From a virus: 47,268 nt of DNA. Both the position numbers and the translations under genes were made by a program. Position 1 is the stretch's first letter. Each line of letters opens with the position of its first letter. Location of the stretch: IMG/VR virus record IMGVR_UViG_3300044695_005632, positions 1 to 47,268 of that record; one strand, written 5' to 3'. Of this stretch, positions 6,371-15,053 are shown one piece after another. The notes under the pieces are model-generated. The model had not been told where the DNA came from. It made no database searches and was given only the letters and a program-made list of their open reading frames with translations.

Positions 6371-7474
6371 ATGGAAGACAGCACGACGTTCGAAGACGTT
6401 CCCGAAGCAGCAACCGAGGAAAGCGTCTCTTCTGGCGAGCATGCATCACAAGAGCCGTCTTCTTCGCCGCAGGCGACGGCCGCGACACAAGATGTCTGGT
6501 CTTCCTTCCGCTCTCTCCCTGACTTCCAGGGGAAAAGCGATACTGAGATTGCTGGCCGCCTCTATGCGTCGATGCAGCGAGAGCAAGCGGCGTCAAAAGC
6601 TCTCGGGCAGTACCAACAACTGATCCCATACGCCCAGGAGTTCCTCCGCTACCGCGAGGACGGCTCGTGGGACAAGTTTCAGCGCTGGATGCAGCAGCCG
6701 CAGCAGCCGCAGCAGCAGATTCAGCCCCCAGCACCGCAGCAACCGGCCAAGCAGTCGTGGTGGAACCCGCCTGCCGTCAAGGAAAGCTCGCTTCGGTGGA
6801 TGGTGAAGGACGAAAACGGCAGGGAAAGCGTCCATCCAGACGCGCCGATGCACGTCAAGGACGAACTGTACGAATACCAGCGGTATCGCGCTGATTTCGC
6901 GCAGAAGTTCCTCTCAAACCCACAAGAAGCGCTCGGCCCGATGGTCGAAGAGCGCGCAAAGTCGATTGCCCAGGAGATCGTCCAGGCACAGCTGCAAGAG
7001 GTTGGGGAAGTTGGGTACGTCTCCAACCTGGAGCAGGAAAACCGCGACTGGCTCTACAACAAGGACGGCACGCCATCGCGAGAAGGCCTGATGGTCGAGC
7101 GATACATCGCCAAGGCGTCGCAGCTCGGGCTCGCCACTCCGCAGCAGAAATGGGAGTACGCGTGCGACATGGTCGAGCGCGATCTCCTGAACGAAGTGCG
7201 CGAGATGGACGCGCGGCGCCCTCCGCAAGCACCTCCAGCGCCAGCTCCGCAGCCTCAGCAGCAGCCTCCCGTGGAGGCTCGCCAGGATCCCGCCGCGACT
7301 CCTGCGACCCAGACTGCCACAAATCGCGATGCGCGGGACATGAACTATCTGAGAAGGGAGGCAAGCAGGAATCCCAGTCGCTCGACTGGCGCTCCTGACC
7401 CTCGCGCCTCAAGCGGACCATTGACCTTCGAACAGCGCCTGCGCGCGCAGATGTCGCGCGACGGCCTAGCCTGA
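6371..7474 (+). CDS. Putative scaffolding protein
   Basis: This 367-residue protein sits directly upstream of the major capsid gene, the usual place for a scaffold. The N-terminus is acidic and Ser/Thr-rich and the central part is helical and charged. Two disordered Gln/Pro-rich linkers are present (QQPQQPQQQIQPPAPQQP; PPAPAPQPQQQPP), and the C-terminus is basic (LTFEQRLRAQMSRDG), which suits binding to the capsid protein. It has no enzymatic motif. Scaffolds guide assembly of the procapsid and leave before or during DNA packaging. The assignment rests on position and composition. Confidence 0.75.
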   Translation: MEDSTTFEDVPEAATEESVSSGEHASQEPSSSPQATAATQDVWSSFRSLPDFQGKSDTEIAGRLYASMQREQAASKALGQYQQLIPYAQEFLRYREDGSWDKFQRWMQQPQQPQQQIQPPAPQQPAKQSWWNPPAVKESSLRWMVKDENGRESVHPDAPMHVKDELYEYQRYRADFAQKFLSNPQEALGPMVEERAKSIAQEIVQAQLQEVGEVGYVSNLEQENRDWLYNKDGTPSREGLMVERYIAKASQLGLATPQQKWEYACDMVERDLLNEVREMDARRPPQAPPAPAPQPQQQPPVEARQDPAATPATQTATNRDARDMNYLRREASRNPSRSTGAPDPRASSGPLTFEQRLRAQMSRDGLA

Positions 7475-7484
7475 AAGGTAGAAG

Positions 7485-8618
7485 ATGGCGTCGGCAACCG
7501 ACTGGGCACGTACGATCGGAACCACTCTCGTCACGCACCTCCGCGAAGAGGAGCTGACGACCTTCCGAAAGTTCAAGATCTTCGCTCTCCTGGAAGGCAA
7601 CGGCAAGGTTGCCATGAATCAGGGCGGGCGCGGTTTCGACTGGCAGGTCCGTTTCAAGAATCAACCAGTGACGTCGAACACTGGTGAATCTCCTCGCGTC
7701 TTCTCTCGCCACAATCTGTGGCAGCGCGCGTATCTCCCGTACCGCGGCTATACCGTCACCGACCAAGTGACCAAGCGGGAGATGCTGGAAAACCGCGGCG
7801 CGCAAGCGCTCATCGACGTCGCCGGCAAGATGGCGTCGCGCCTCCAGGAGTCGATGGAGCAGCACCTCAGCCGCGAGGTGTACGTCGACGGCAACGCCAC
7901 CGGGAACGAGGATCGGTTCCACGGCCTGGAGTCGATGTTCGCCATCAGCGGATCGGTCGACAAGACCAGCGGCAACAGAAACGCCACCGCCCTCCAGGCG
8001 GACGTCTTCGCCTGGCCGTTGGCCACCTACGCCGGTCTCAGCACCGCGCTCGGCGCGCTCGCGGGCAGCAAGCTGGAGACTGGGTCGTGGCCGTACGTCC
8101 AGGTGGACCCGGAGTACGACTACTACAGCCCTCTGATCGTGAACTACAACACGTCGGGCCTCGGCACGGGCACCTCGACGTGGGCGGGTCAGTGCTTGGA
8201 GGTCATGCGCGAGGGCATCAACCACGCCAAGCGCAACGACACCAAGGAGGCTCAGCTCGACCTGATCGTCCTCCATCGGTCGATGTACATCCAGTTCCTC
8301 AACCGGCTCGACGCTCGCGAGCGGGCTGTCGTGTCGAAGACCAACGGCCTCCGCAGCTATGGATTCGGAGATGTCACGGAGCTCGACGGCGTCGAGGTGA
8401 CGACCGAGTACGCCGTGCCGACCGGCTGCGGGTACGGAATCTCCATCGGCAACATGGAGATGAAGTGCATGGAGAGCCAGCTGATGGTTCCGGAAGGGCC
8501 GTACTTCAATGAGGAGCTGCAAGCGTATCGCTACGCGGTCGGCGTCCTCGCCAACATCAAGATGAAGAGCCCGCGCAATTTCGTGAAGTTCACGAACGTC
8601 ACCGGCAGCGCCGCCTGA
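7485..8618 (+). CDS. Major capsid protein
   Basis: This 377-residue protein has the length and layout of an HK97-fold major capsid protein. An N-terminal helical arm is followed by a long loop region (GRGFDWQVRFKNQPV), a spine-helix region (MASRLQESMEQHLSREVYVDG) and a beta-rich C-terminal half ending in VKFTNVTGSAA. It starts at an ATG after GAAAGGTAG, 10 bases downstream of the putative scaffold, and is followed by a decoration-type protein. This gene order, with terminase and portal nearby, makes the role clear although the sequence is divergent. It would form the icosahedral shell. Confidence 0.85.
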   Translation: MASATDWARTIGTTLVTHLREEELTTFRKFKIFALLEGNGKVAMNQGGRGFDWQVRFKNQPVTSNTGESPRVFSRHNLWQRAYLPYRGYTVTDQVTKREMLENRGAQALIDVAGKMASRLQESMEQHLSREVYVDGNATGNEDRFHGLESMFAISGSVDKTSGNRNATALQADVFAWPLATYAGLSTALGALAGSKLETGSWPYVQVDPEYDYYSPLIVNYNTSGLGTGTSTWAGQCLEVMREGINHAKRNDTKEAQLDLIVLHRSMYIQFLNRLDARERAVVSKTNGLRSYGFGDVTELDGVEVTTEYAVPTGCGYGISIGNMEMKCMESQLMVPEGPYFNEELQAYRYAVGVLANIKMKSPRNFVKFTNVTGSAA

Positions 8619-8663
8619 TACCAAGAACCTACGACACGATAACGGACCAGCAGAAAGGACCAC

Positions 8664-9236
8664 ATGAGCACGCTCACTGCAGACCCGAAGTTCTCTCGCG
8701 GGCAGGTTCTCGGGCTTCTCTGGAAGGCCTACGACGCCGACGTCGGAGACGGCCTGAAGGTCATCGGATCTCGGTCTCTGTTTCTCGACGAGAGCCCGAT
8801 CACGAAGAAGAAGCTCAGCAATCGCACTGTCGAGTGCGTGGCTGTGAAGAACACGTCCGGAGCGGCTCTCGTTCCGGGATCGGTCGTGAAGTTCCGGGCC
8901 CACGACGGCGCCGCGACGACTCCCGAGGACGCCGGCCTGGCGTACATCGGCGGCGTGGCGGCCTCCACCGACGTTCTGGTCGGCGTGGTCGACGAGTACC
9001 TCAGCGCAAACGTCCCGGTCGACGAGGTGTGCTGGGTGGTCGTCTCCGGCCCTGCTGCTGTGTCCAAGGTGACCGGGACCGCCATCCTGGCCAACGGGTC
9101 GGTGAACATCTCGGCGACCACGGCCGGGAGCGCCACCGCTGGCGGCGCCGGAACCCAGGTCGGCTACGCCATCAAGCCAGCAGCGTCGGCGGATACGAGC
9201 GTGCGCGTGCAGGTCGCCACGATCATCCGCGGCTGA
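8664..9236 (+). CDS. Putative capsid decoration protein
   Basis: This 190-residue protein lies directly after the capsid gene. It contains a beta-rich segment typical of head-decoration proteins: VAVKNTSGAALVPGSVVKF, VGVVDEYLSANV and WVVVSGPAAV. The ending is Ala/Gly/Thr-rich (TTAGSATAGGAGTQVGYA). Such proteins bind the outside of the expanded capsid and stabilise it. The start follows AGAAAGGA, and a strong hairpin follows the gene (9260-9296). The call comes from motif style and position. Confidence 0.7.
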   Translation: MSTLTADPKFSRGQVLGLLWKAYDADVGDGLKVIGSRSLFLDESPITKKKLSNRTVECVAVKNTSGAALVPGSVVKFRAHDGAATTPEDAGLAYIGGVAASTDVLVGVVDEYLSANVPVDEVCWVVVSGPAAVSKVTGTAILANGSVNISATTAGSATAGGAGTQVGYAIKPAASADTSVRVQVATIIRG

Positions 9237-9259
9237 TCGTCCTCCTCCAGGGGAATCGT

Positions 9260-9296
9260 CCTGAGCGCCAGGGCCTCACCAGCTCTGGCGCTCAGG
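9260..9296 (+). terminator. Strong hairpin after the capsid/decoration genes
   Basis: A perfect 12-base stem, CCTGAGCGCCAG (9260-9271) with CTGGCGCTCAGG (9285-9296), encloses a 13-base loop. It is followed by CGTTTC, a weak U-tract. It could be a leaky terminator that gives more capsid and decoration transcript than terminase transcript, or an mRNA 3'-end protecting structure. Confidence 0.6.
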
Positions 9297-9340
9297 CGTT
9301 TCACGGGTAGAATGAGCTGGTCCCCTGCAAAGGAGCACCG

Positions 9341-9541
9341 GTGCAAAACCCGCCGATCGTGGACGACAGGACTGCCGGAGGAGTCAGGCAGTACACCGAC
9401 CAGCTCAGGAAGCTCGGCCTGATCGGCGAGATACCGGCCGCCATAGGCCAAGACCGGGAGGCTTCTCCTGACCCGGTTTCGATCCTCCAGGACGGCATGC
9501 CGCCGATGATCCGAACGGTGCAGCAGCCGGATCGAAGATGA
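9341..9541 (+). CDS. Hypothetical small protein
   Basis: This 66-residue protein starts at a GTG five bases after AAAGGAG and overlaps the next gene by four bases (ATGA). It has no recognisable domain; the N-terminal half is helical and polar (GGVRQYTDQLRKLGLIGEIP). Its place just before a possible small terminase gene suggests a packaging-related or head protein, but this is only context. Confidence 0.6.
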   Translation: MQNPPIVDDRTAGGVRQYTDQLRKLGLIGEIPAAIGQDREASPDPVSILQDGMPPMIRTVQQPDRR

Positions 9542-10191
9542 CCGAAGACGCGTGGAAGGTGTGCAGCGAGTGCGGGCAGCAGCTGCCAAACAACCACGAC
9601 AATTTCAAGCGCAAGAAAGACGGTCTCCTGGACACCAGGTGCCTGATATGCCGTCGAGCCATCAATGCCGGCAAGCGCAAGAGGAAGAAGGCCCAGTACC
9701 TCAAGGACGTCGAGGTAGGGGCGGTCAACAACTTCCTTCGCGCCGCCCAGACCGGCGGCCAGAGCATCCCGCACTCCGCAGAGCTGCTTGAGCGGCTCAT
9801 GGAGTACTTCGGAGGAACGAGCGGTTTCTCCGCCCTTCTGGTCAAGCAGTATTTCGACAGCCCTCCTGGCGGCGCCGCAAGGACAAAAATGCTGGAGACG
9901 GTCGTCCGTCTCGTGACAAAGAACACCGACCAGGGTGGGGCCAAGAAGCCGCTCACGCAGTGGACCGAGGACGAGCTTGAGGCTGAGCTCGACGGTCGCC
10001 TGCGAGCACTCGCGTCGGAGTTCCAGGGAAGGATCATCGATGGGACGCTCTCGCAAGAAGCCCCAGGCGCCGCCGCCATTGCCGACCGTCAAGAAGATGA
10101 GCGGGTTCGCGCTCGGCCAGATCAAGGAGATCCAGGCGGAGCTGGCGGACCGGAGGATCGAGGCCCTGCGGCTGTACCGGCCGACTCCTGA
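9538..10191 (+). CDS. Zinc-ribbon protein, possible small terminase subunit
   Basis: This 217-residue frame begins with two cysteine pairs, CSECG at residues 9-13 and CLIC at about 35-38, separated by a basic stretch. A basic helix follows (NAGKRKRKKAQYLKD), then a helical middle. A zinc-ribbon DNA binder directly before the large terminase is a reasonable small terminase, which selects viral DNA for packaging, but no classic TerS domain is visible. The last 50 residues are Pro/Gly/Arg-rich and overlap the large terminase frame by 152 bases, so either the overlap is real or one of the two boundaries differs from this call. Confidence 0.65.
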   Translation: MTEDAWKVCSECGQQLPNNHDNFKRKKDGLLDTRCLICRRAINAGKRKRKKAQYLKDVEVGAVNNFLRAAQTGGQSIPHSAELLERLMEYFGGTSGFSALLVKQYFDSPPGGAARTKMLETVVRLVTKNTDQGGAKKPLTQWTEDELEAELDGRLRALASEFQGRIIDGTLSQEAPGAAAIADRQEDERVRARPDQGDPGGAGGPEDRGPAAVPADS

Positions 10192-11737
10192 GCAGGCCCC
10201 CACGCACTCCTGCCCAGCCAGCGAAGTCCTGGTGATCGGCGGCAATCGATCCGGCAAGTCGCTCTGCACCTTCGTCGAGGATGCGAGGGCGGTCACGGGC
10301 CAGGATCCGTACAAGAAGTACCCGGCCGAGGGCGGCGTCCTGGTGATCGTCGGCCAGCACTGGGGCCACATCGGCAAGGTCGTGTACCCGTACCTGTTCA
10401 AGGCCGGCGCGTTCAAGATGATCCGGGATGCGCAAACCAAGGAGTGGCGCGCGTACGACCCAGACGCCGACAAGGCTCGGAAGGACGAATCCAAGCCCGC
10501 GCCGCCACTCATCCCGCCTCGCCTGATCAAGAGCATGTCCTGGCTGAATAAGGCCGAGAGGCAGATACAGTCCTGCGAGCTGACAACGGGCTGGATCATC
10601 TACTTCTGCTCCAGCCAGTCCGATCCGATCCAGGGCGTGAAGGTCGACCGAGTCCACATCGACGAGGACATCGAGGGGGACGAGAACTGGGTGCCAGAGC
10701 TCCAGGCGCGCCTGTCCGACAACAAGGGCCGGCTGGCCTGGAGCGCCATGCCGCACTCCAAGAACAACGCCCTTCTCGGCCTCCACGAGCGCGCCACCTC
10801 AGAGGCGGAGACGTCCAAGGCCAAGCCCGACATCGTCTGCTTCAAGCTCCGGTTTCTCGACAACCCGCACATCGACAGCGACGAGAAGCGGAAGCGCATC
10901 GAAGGCTGGGCGGCGCTGGGTGAAGAAGTCCTGCGGATGCGCAGCGACGGCGACTTCAACACAGACAGCTTCCTCTGCTACCCCACCTTCCACATGTCGG
11001 TCCACGGGTATGACAGGACATCCTTGCGGAACATGACCGTTCCGGACGAATGGACCAGGTACGCGGTCATCGACCCTGGGCATCAGGTGACGTCAGTCCT
11101 GTTTGCCGCAGTTCCGCCCGACGAGGATATGGTCCTCGTGTACGACCAGCTCTACATTCGCCAGTGCAACGCCCAGATCTTCGGAGAGAAGTTCGCCGCC
11201 AGGGTAGGCCACCAGCAGTTCCACGCCTTCCTGATCGACATGCACGGCGGCCGCATCCGCGACATCGGGTCTGGAAGACTGCCCGTGGACCTCTACACCG
11301 ATCAGCTTCGAAGCCGAGGGGTGCGCAGCCACACGACAGGAAGCAGCTTCCTGGCCGCCTGCGACGACATCCAGGCGAGAATGGTCGCTACCCAGTCCAT
11401 GCTCCACGTGAGGCCATGCGGCACCCCAAGGCTGCGCGTACTGAGGGGCGCTGTCCCGGACCTGGAGCGCGAGCTCAAGCGCTACAGGAAGCAGACCATC
11501 TACGCTGCCGGCATGCATGTCGTCACCGACAAGCCAAACACCAGGGGCGAGGTTCACGCATGTCAGTGCCTGGAATACCTGTGCTCATACAACCCGCGCT
11601 ACCACAAGCCAAAGGTCGAGGTGGGGCCTGACCCGTGGTACGTTGAGTGGGTGCGCAATCGCAAGAAACGCATGGGAATCAAGGACGAATCGTTCGTTTA
11701 CCTAGGCCCTTCCACTGGAGGAAGTCATGGCAGCTGA
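10040..11737 (+). CDS. terL: Terminase large subunit
   Basis: This 565-residue protein is the DNA-packaging motor. The ATPase domain shows a Walker A motif GGNRSGKS at residues 67-74 and a Walker B motif VHIDED near 203-208. The RNase H-like nuclease domain starts with the metal-binding segment AVIDPGHQ near 340 and has a further acidic strand (FLIDMHGG) near 398. TerL docks on the portal, pumps DNA into the procapsid using ATP and cuts the concatemer. The ATG at 10040 follows GGGAAGGA by 7 bases. An in-frame ATG at 10097 is an alternative. Its start lies well inside the preceding zinc-ribbon frame. Confidence 0.92.
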   Translation: MGRSRKKPQAPPPLPTVKKMSGFALGQIKEIQAELADRRIEALRLYRPTPEQAPTHSCPASEVLVIGGNRSGKSLCTFVEDARAVTGQDPYKKYPAEGGVLVIVGQHWGHIGKVVYPYLFKAGAFKMIRDAQTKEWRAYDPDADKARKDESKPAPPLIPPRLIKSMSWLNKAERQIQSCELTTGWIIYFCSSQSDPIQGVKVDRVHIDEDIEGDENWVPELQARLSDNKGRLAWSAMPHSKNNALLGLHERATSEAETSKAKPDIVCFKLRFLDNPHIDSDEKRKRIEGWAALGEEVLRMRSDGDFNTDSFLCYPTFHMSVHGYDRTSLRNMTVPDEWTRYAVIDPGHQVTSVLFAAVPPDEDMVLVYDQLYIRQCNAQIFGEKFAARVGHQQFHAFLIDMHGGRIRDIGSGRLPVDLYTDQLRSRGVRSHTTGSSFLAACDDIQARMVATQSMLHVRPCGTPRLRVLRGAVPDLERELKRYRKQTIYAAGMHVVTDKPNTRGEVHACQCLEYLCSYNPRYHKPKVEVGPDPWYVEWVRNRKKRMGIKDESFVYLGPSTGGSHGS

Positions 11738-12065
11738 AGCCGAAATCTGGTCTCCGCCCGAATGTCAGCTCGGGACGCAGGTGTACTACTACCGCGACCC
11801 GCTGAACCTGGAGAGCCCCTCGCTCGGGTTCATCTGCCGCAAGCCTGGCGCCGTCACGGTGAGCGTGATGGTGTTCTCTCCGTCGGGCGGGCTCGTCGAG
11901 AAGATGAGCGTCCGACACAAGGACGATCCCGGCCTTCGCGAAAACGACGCGTGGCGGCAGTGGGGGTGCTGGGACTTCAGCGACCTGGAGAAGAACATCA
12001 GGAAGATTCTGCCGCTATCGGCATCCCTGATGGCCCAGCACGAGCGTTCGAAGAAGCAGCAGTAG
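11727..12065 (+). CDS. Hypothetical protein between terminase and portal
   Basis: This 112-residue protein has a beta-rich N-terminal half (CQLGTQVYYYRDP, AVTVSVMVFSPSGG) and a helical C-terminus ending in a basic tail. Its ATG lies 11 bases before the end of the terminase gene, and a ribosome-binding site (GGAGGAAG) is present. The place between TerL and portal suggests a packaging or head-assembly accessory protein. I do not recognise a family. Confidence 0.7.
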   Translation: MAAEAEIWSPPECQLGTQVYYYRDPLNLESPSLGFICRKPGAVTVSVMVFSPSGGLVEKMSVRHKDDPGLRENDAWRQWGCWDFSDLEKNIRKILPLSASLMAQHERSKKQQ

Positions 12066-12091
12066 GGAAGCAGTGACGCCAGGAGGGTGAC

Positions 12092-14158
12092 ATGGAGGTC
12101 GGCGACCTTGACGCCAGTTCGTTTGCTCCGGCAAACGTCGGCGAGGATGTGCTTCGGTCAATCGCAAAGGGCTGGCTGAAGAAGCTGGACCTCGCCCAGA
12201 AGCACAAAAAGCCGTTCACCGAAGACGCCCGAGAGGCGATGGACTTCTTCGACGGTCCGCAGAACTGGTTCTGGCGAGACTCGTACTCCAAGTCCGAGTA
12301 CGGATACAACCGAAGCATCACGCCTCCGGGATTCCGGATGCAGGTCAATCGGCTGTTCGAAGCCGTCAAGCTGTTCTCGGCCGTCATCTACCACCGGAAC
12401 CCAGTCCGGACCGTGACGCCGAAAGCGTTTCCGTACCTGACGCCTGATATCGTCGGCATTCAGCCAGAAGACATGGCCGGGATGCAGCAGTACCAGATGG
12501 CCGCACAGGCGACCATGCAGGCAGACGGAGTCCGGAAGGCGGTCGCCGACATGATGTCGCGCCTGCTGAACTTCACCCCAGCCCAGCTCGACCTCAAGAC
12601 GCACTGCCGGCGTGTGGTCGACGAGGCCATCATCAAGGGCGCAGGCGCGTGGTGGACGGAGCTCGTTGAAGACCCTGGTGCCAGCACGAGGTCGGTCGGG
12701 AGCTTCGCTGACTCGATCGACAACCTCCTGCTCGACCCGGACGCCATGGAGATCGAGGACATCTCGTGGTGCGCCAGGCGATGTGTGCATCCGATCGATG
12801 TCGTGGCTGACCAGTACGGCCTCGACAGGAACGAGCTGCGAGCCAACCTCGACGGCCGCGCCAACGTGAAGTCAGACGAGGTTCGCGAGTCTGGCCTGTA
12901 CACAGACGACAGTCGATCTCCCAGGAAGCGCGTCGGCAAGACCAACGACCTCGTCACCTACTGGAAGATCTACTCCAAGACGGGATTTGGCGATCGGCTC
13001 AAGGACGCCCCTGCGGACCAGAGGGGCGTATTCGACTCGCTCGGCCAGAACGTGTACATCGTCGTGGCGGAAGGCGTGGACTACCCGCTGAACGTGTCTC
13101 CTCAGGCCCTCTCCGAGGAGGTCGATCCCGAGACGGGCCTGCCGCCGACGCTCTTCACAGCCACGCAGTGGCCGATCCCGTTCTGGGCCCAGGCCAACGG
13201 ATGGCCGTTCACGATGCTGGCTTTCCACCGGAAGCCCGGATACGTCTGGCCGATCTCGCACGTCAAGCCAGCAATCCCGGAGATGCGGTTCCTCTGCTGG
13301 GCGTTCTCGTTCCTGGCTCAGCGAGTGGCAATCAGCTGCGAGACGCTGGTGGGCGTCAGCAAGGCCGCCGACCAGGACGTCAAGGACCAGATCCTCAGCC
13401 AGTCGCAGGCGGGCTTCAAGATCGTCGAGCTCAGCGAGATGGTCGGCCGCAGCGTGAACGACCTCATCAGCATCTTCCAGATGCCGGACATGTCTCCGGA
13501 AATCTGGAAGGTGATCTCGGCTGTCACGGAGATGCTGGAGAAGCGCCTCGGTCTCACCGAGCTGGTCTATGGGCTCACCAACAAGCAGATGAGGTCCGCC
13601 ACCGAGGCGTCCGTCCGATCGGAACAGATCTCGATTCGTCCCGACGACATGGCGGAGTGCGTCGAGAACTCCATGTCGGAGCTCGCGCGCAAGGAAGCGA
13701 TGGCCTCCCGGTGGCTCCTGACTTCTGGAGACGTCTCCCAGATCCTTGGTCCCATCGGCGCCTTCGCGTGGGATCAGCACGTTGCTTCGATGGACATCCT
13801 TGCGATCGCCAAGGAGTACGACTACAGGATCGAGGCCGGAAGCGCCCGAAAGCCGAACAAGCAGACCCGCATCGAGCAGATGCAGTCGGCGCTCCAGAAC
13901 CTCGGTCCCGTTCTGTCGGGCCTGATCGGATCTGGCGTCGTCGATCCGTTCAATGCCCTCATCCGAGACTGGGCGGAGTCGATGGACCTGGATGCCACTC
14001 CATACCTGGTGCCGCCACCGCCGCCACCCATGCCGCCTCCGATGGCCATGCCGCCAGGGCCAGCCGGAGAAGGCCCTCCGTCCGGAGAGCCGGCGCCGCC
14101 TCCTGATGGCGCTCCCCAGGAAGGCCTCCCGCAGATCCCTCAGGAGCTTATGCCGTGA
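12092..14158 (+). CDS. Portal protein
   Basis: This 688-residue protein matches large podovirus-type portals. The N-terminus has AMDFFDGPQNWFWRD, a segment common near the start of such portals. A long helical stem region follows, then a crown-like helical segment (EKRLGLTELVYGLTNKQM) leading into EASVRSEQISIRPDDMAE. The C-terminus is a low-complexity proline tail (VPPPPPPMPPPMAMPPGP) followed by EGLPQIPQELMP. The portal forms the dodecameric DNA channel at one capsid vertex and binds TerL and the tail. Position two genes after TerL agrees. It starts after AGGAGGGTGAC. Confidence 0.88.
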   Translation: MEVGDLDASSFAPANVGEDVLRSIAKGWLKKLDLAQKHKKPFTEDAREAMDFFDGPQNWFWRDSYSKSEYGYNRSITPPGFRMQVNRLFEAVKLFSAVIYHRNPVRTVTPKAFPYLTPDIVGIQPEDMAGMQQYQMAAQATMQADGVRKAVADMMSRLLNFTPAQLDLKTHCRRVVDEAIIKGAGAWWTELVEDPGASTRSVGSFADSIDNLLLDPDAMEIEDISWCARRCVHPIDVVADQYGLDRNELRANLDGRANVKSDEVRESGLYTDDSRSPRKRVGKTNDLVTYWKIYSKTGFGDRLKDAPADQRGVFDSLGQNVYIVVAEGVDYPLNVSPQALSEEVDPETGLPPTLFTATQWPIPFWAQANGWPFTMLAFHRKPGYVWPISHVKPAIPEMRFLCWAFSFLAQRVAISCETLVGVSKAADQDVKDQILSQSQAGFKIVELSEMVGRSVNDLISIFQMPDMSPEIWKVISAVTEMLEKRLGLTELVYGLTNKQMRSATEASVRSEQISIRPDDMAECVENSMSELARKEAMASRWLLTSGDVSQILGPIGAFAWDQHVASMDILAIAKEYDYRIEAGSARKPNKQTRIEQMQSALQNLGPVLSGLIGSGVVDPFNALIRDWAESMDLDATPYLVPPPPPPMPPPMAMPPGPAGEGPPSGEPAPPPDGAPQEGLPQIPQELMP

Positions 14159-14721
14159 GCCGAAAGACGACAGTTCCGCCAGACGTCGAGTCCCTGGGTC
14201 CGGCCGCCGTCCGACACTACAAGCGGATGATCCGGGACGGCCAGTCCGAGCGATTTGCCGCCATGTGCGCGTCCCAGACGCCACCTGGCACCAGGGGGTC
14301 CGACAGGGCGTTCATGCAGGGGCGGTACAACAACGAGTACATGGGGGAGATGGGGCAGAAGTGGGCCGGAAAGCTGGTGCGCGAGGCCCGCGAGGCGGGC
14401 ATAAACACTTCCGGGCGGTTCTACATGGGAGGCCTCGCCGACAAGAGGGGCCACCGGGACCCTGAGGCGTGGGTAGACAGCGTGTCGGACGTCCGGCGCG
14501 TGGCGAAGGCCAGAAATCTGGAGGTCCACGGGATCATCGACTACGTGCCTCCCGAGCAGCCGCCCCCCAAGCGCATCGACATCGACCAAGGGATTCTCGA
14601 CGAGAACGTCGCCGCAGAGATGAAAAAGAACCCTGGCTCCAAGCGCGAGGACGTTGTCGAGCGCGTCAAGGACCGGATCACCCCGCACTGGAAGAAGAAG
14701 GGCAGGAAGTCATGTCGATGA
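14155..14721 (+). CDS. Hypothetical virion-block protein
   Basis: This 188-residue protein starts at a GTG overlapping the portal stop by four bases (GTGA). It is basic, with MGQKWAGKLVREAREAGINTSGRFYMGGLA in the middle region split by glycines and a strongly basic end (HWKKKGRKSCR). The pattern is reminiscent of small structural proteins that follow portals, but there is no diagnostic motif. The following gene begins inside its last ten bases. Confidence 0.65.
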   Translation: MSRKTTVPPDVESLGPAAVRHYKRMIRDGQSERFAAMCASQTPPGTRGSDRAFMQGRYNNEYMGEMGQKWAGKLVREAREAGINTSGRFYMGGLADKRGHRDPEAWVDSVSDVRRVAKARNLEVHGIIDYVPPEQPPPKRIDIDQGILDENVAAEMKKNPGSKREDVVERVKDRITPHWKKKGRKSCR

Positions 14722-15050
14722 AGATCGAGCACCAGCTGTACGTGACGGACACCTACACCATCACGGCGGACCCGCTGACTTCGGCCAGGGTCTCGTACGC
14801 GGCGGCCGGTGGCGGCATCATGCTTCCCGCCGGCGTTGCCGGCACGCCAACGGTGACCTGGTACGTTTCGGCCACGGCGACGAGCGCGCCGGTGCCGATC
14901 CAGGAGGCGGGCGCAAACGTCACGACCGCGATCAACTCCACGGGCGGGAACAAGGCGTACTACGTTCCAGACGCCCTGTTCGCGTCGGCGTTCGTCATTC
15001 CGGTCCTCAGCACCGGCACCTGCACCGCCACCTTCATGCTGAAGGGGTGA
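14712..15050 (+). CDS. Hypothetical beta-rich structural protein
   Basis: This 112-residue protein is Thr/Ala/Val-rich with alternating strands (YVTDTYTITADPLTSARVSY, TPTVTWYVSATATSAPV, GTCTATFMLKG). It looks like a compact beta sandwich typical of minor head or tail proteins. The ATG follows AGGAAG inside the previous gene. It is followed after three bases by the GTG of the connector-type gene. Confidence 0.65.
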   Translation: MSMKIEHQLYVTDTYTITADPLTSARVSYAAAGGGIMLPAGVAGTPTVTWYVSATATSAPVPIQEAGANVTTAINSTGGNKAYYVPDALFASAFVIPVLSTGTCTATFMLKG

Positions 15051-15053
15051 CCC

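Noticed and set aside
6855-8903. 682-codon reverse-strand open frame opposite scaffold and capsid genes
   Set aside because: It is the antisense shadow of well-supported structural genes; long antisense frames are common at this GC content.
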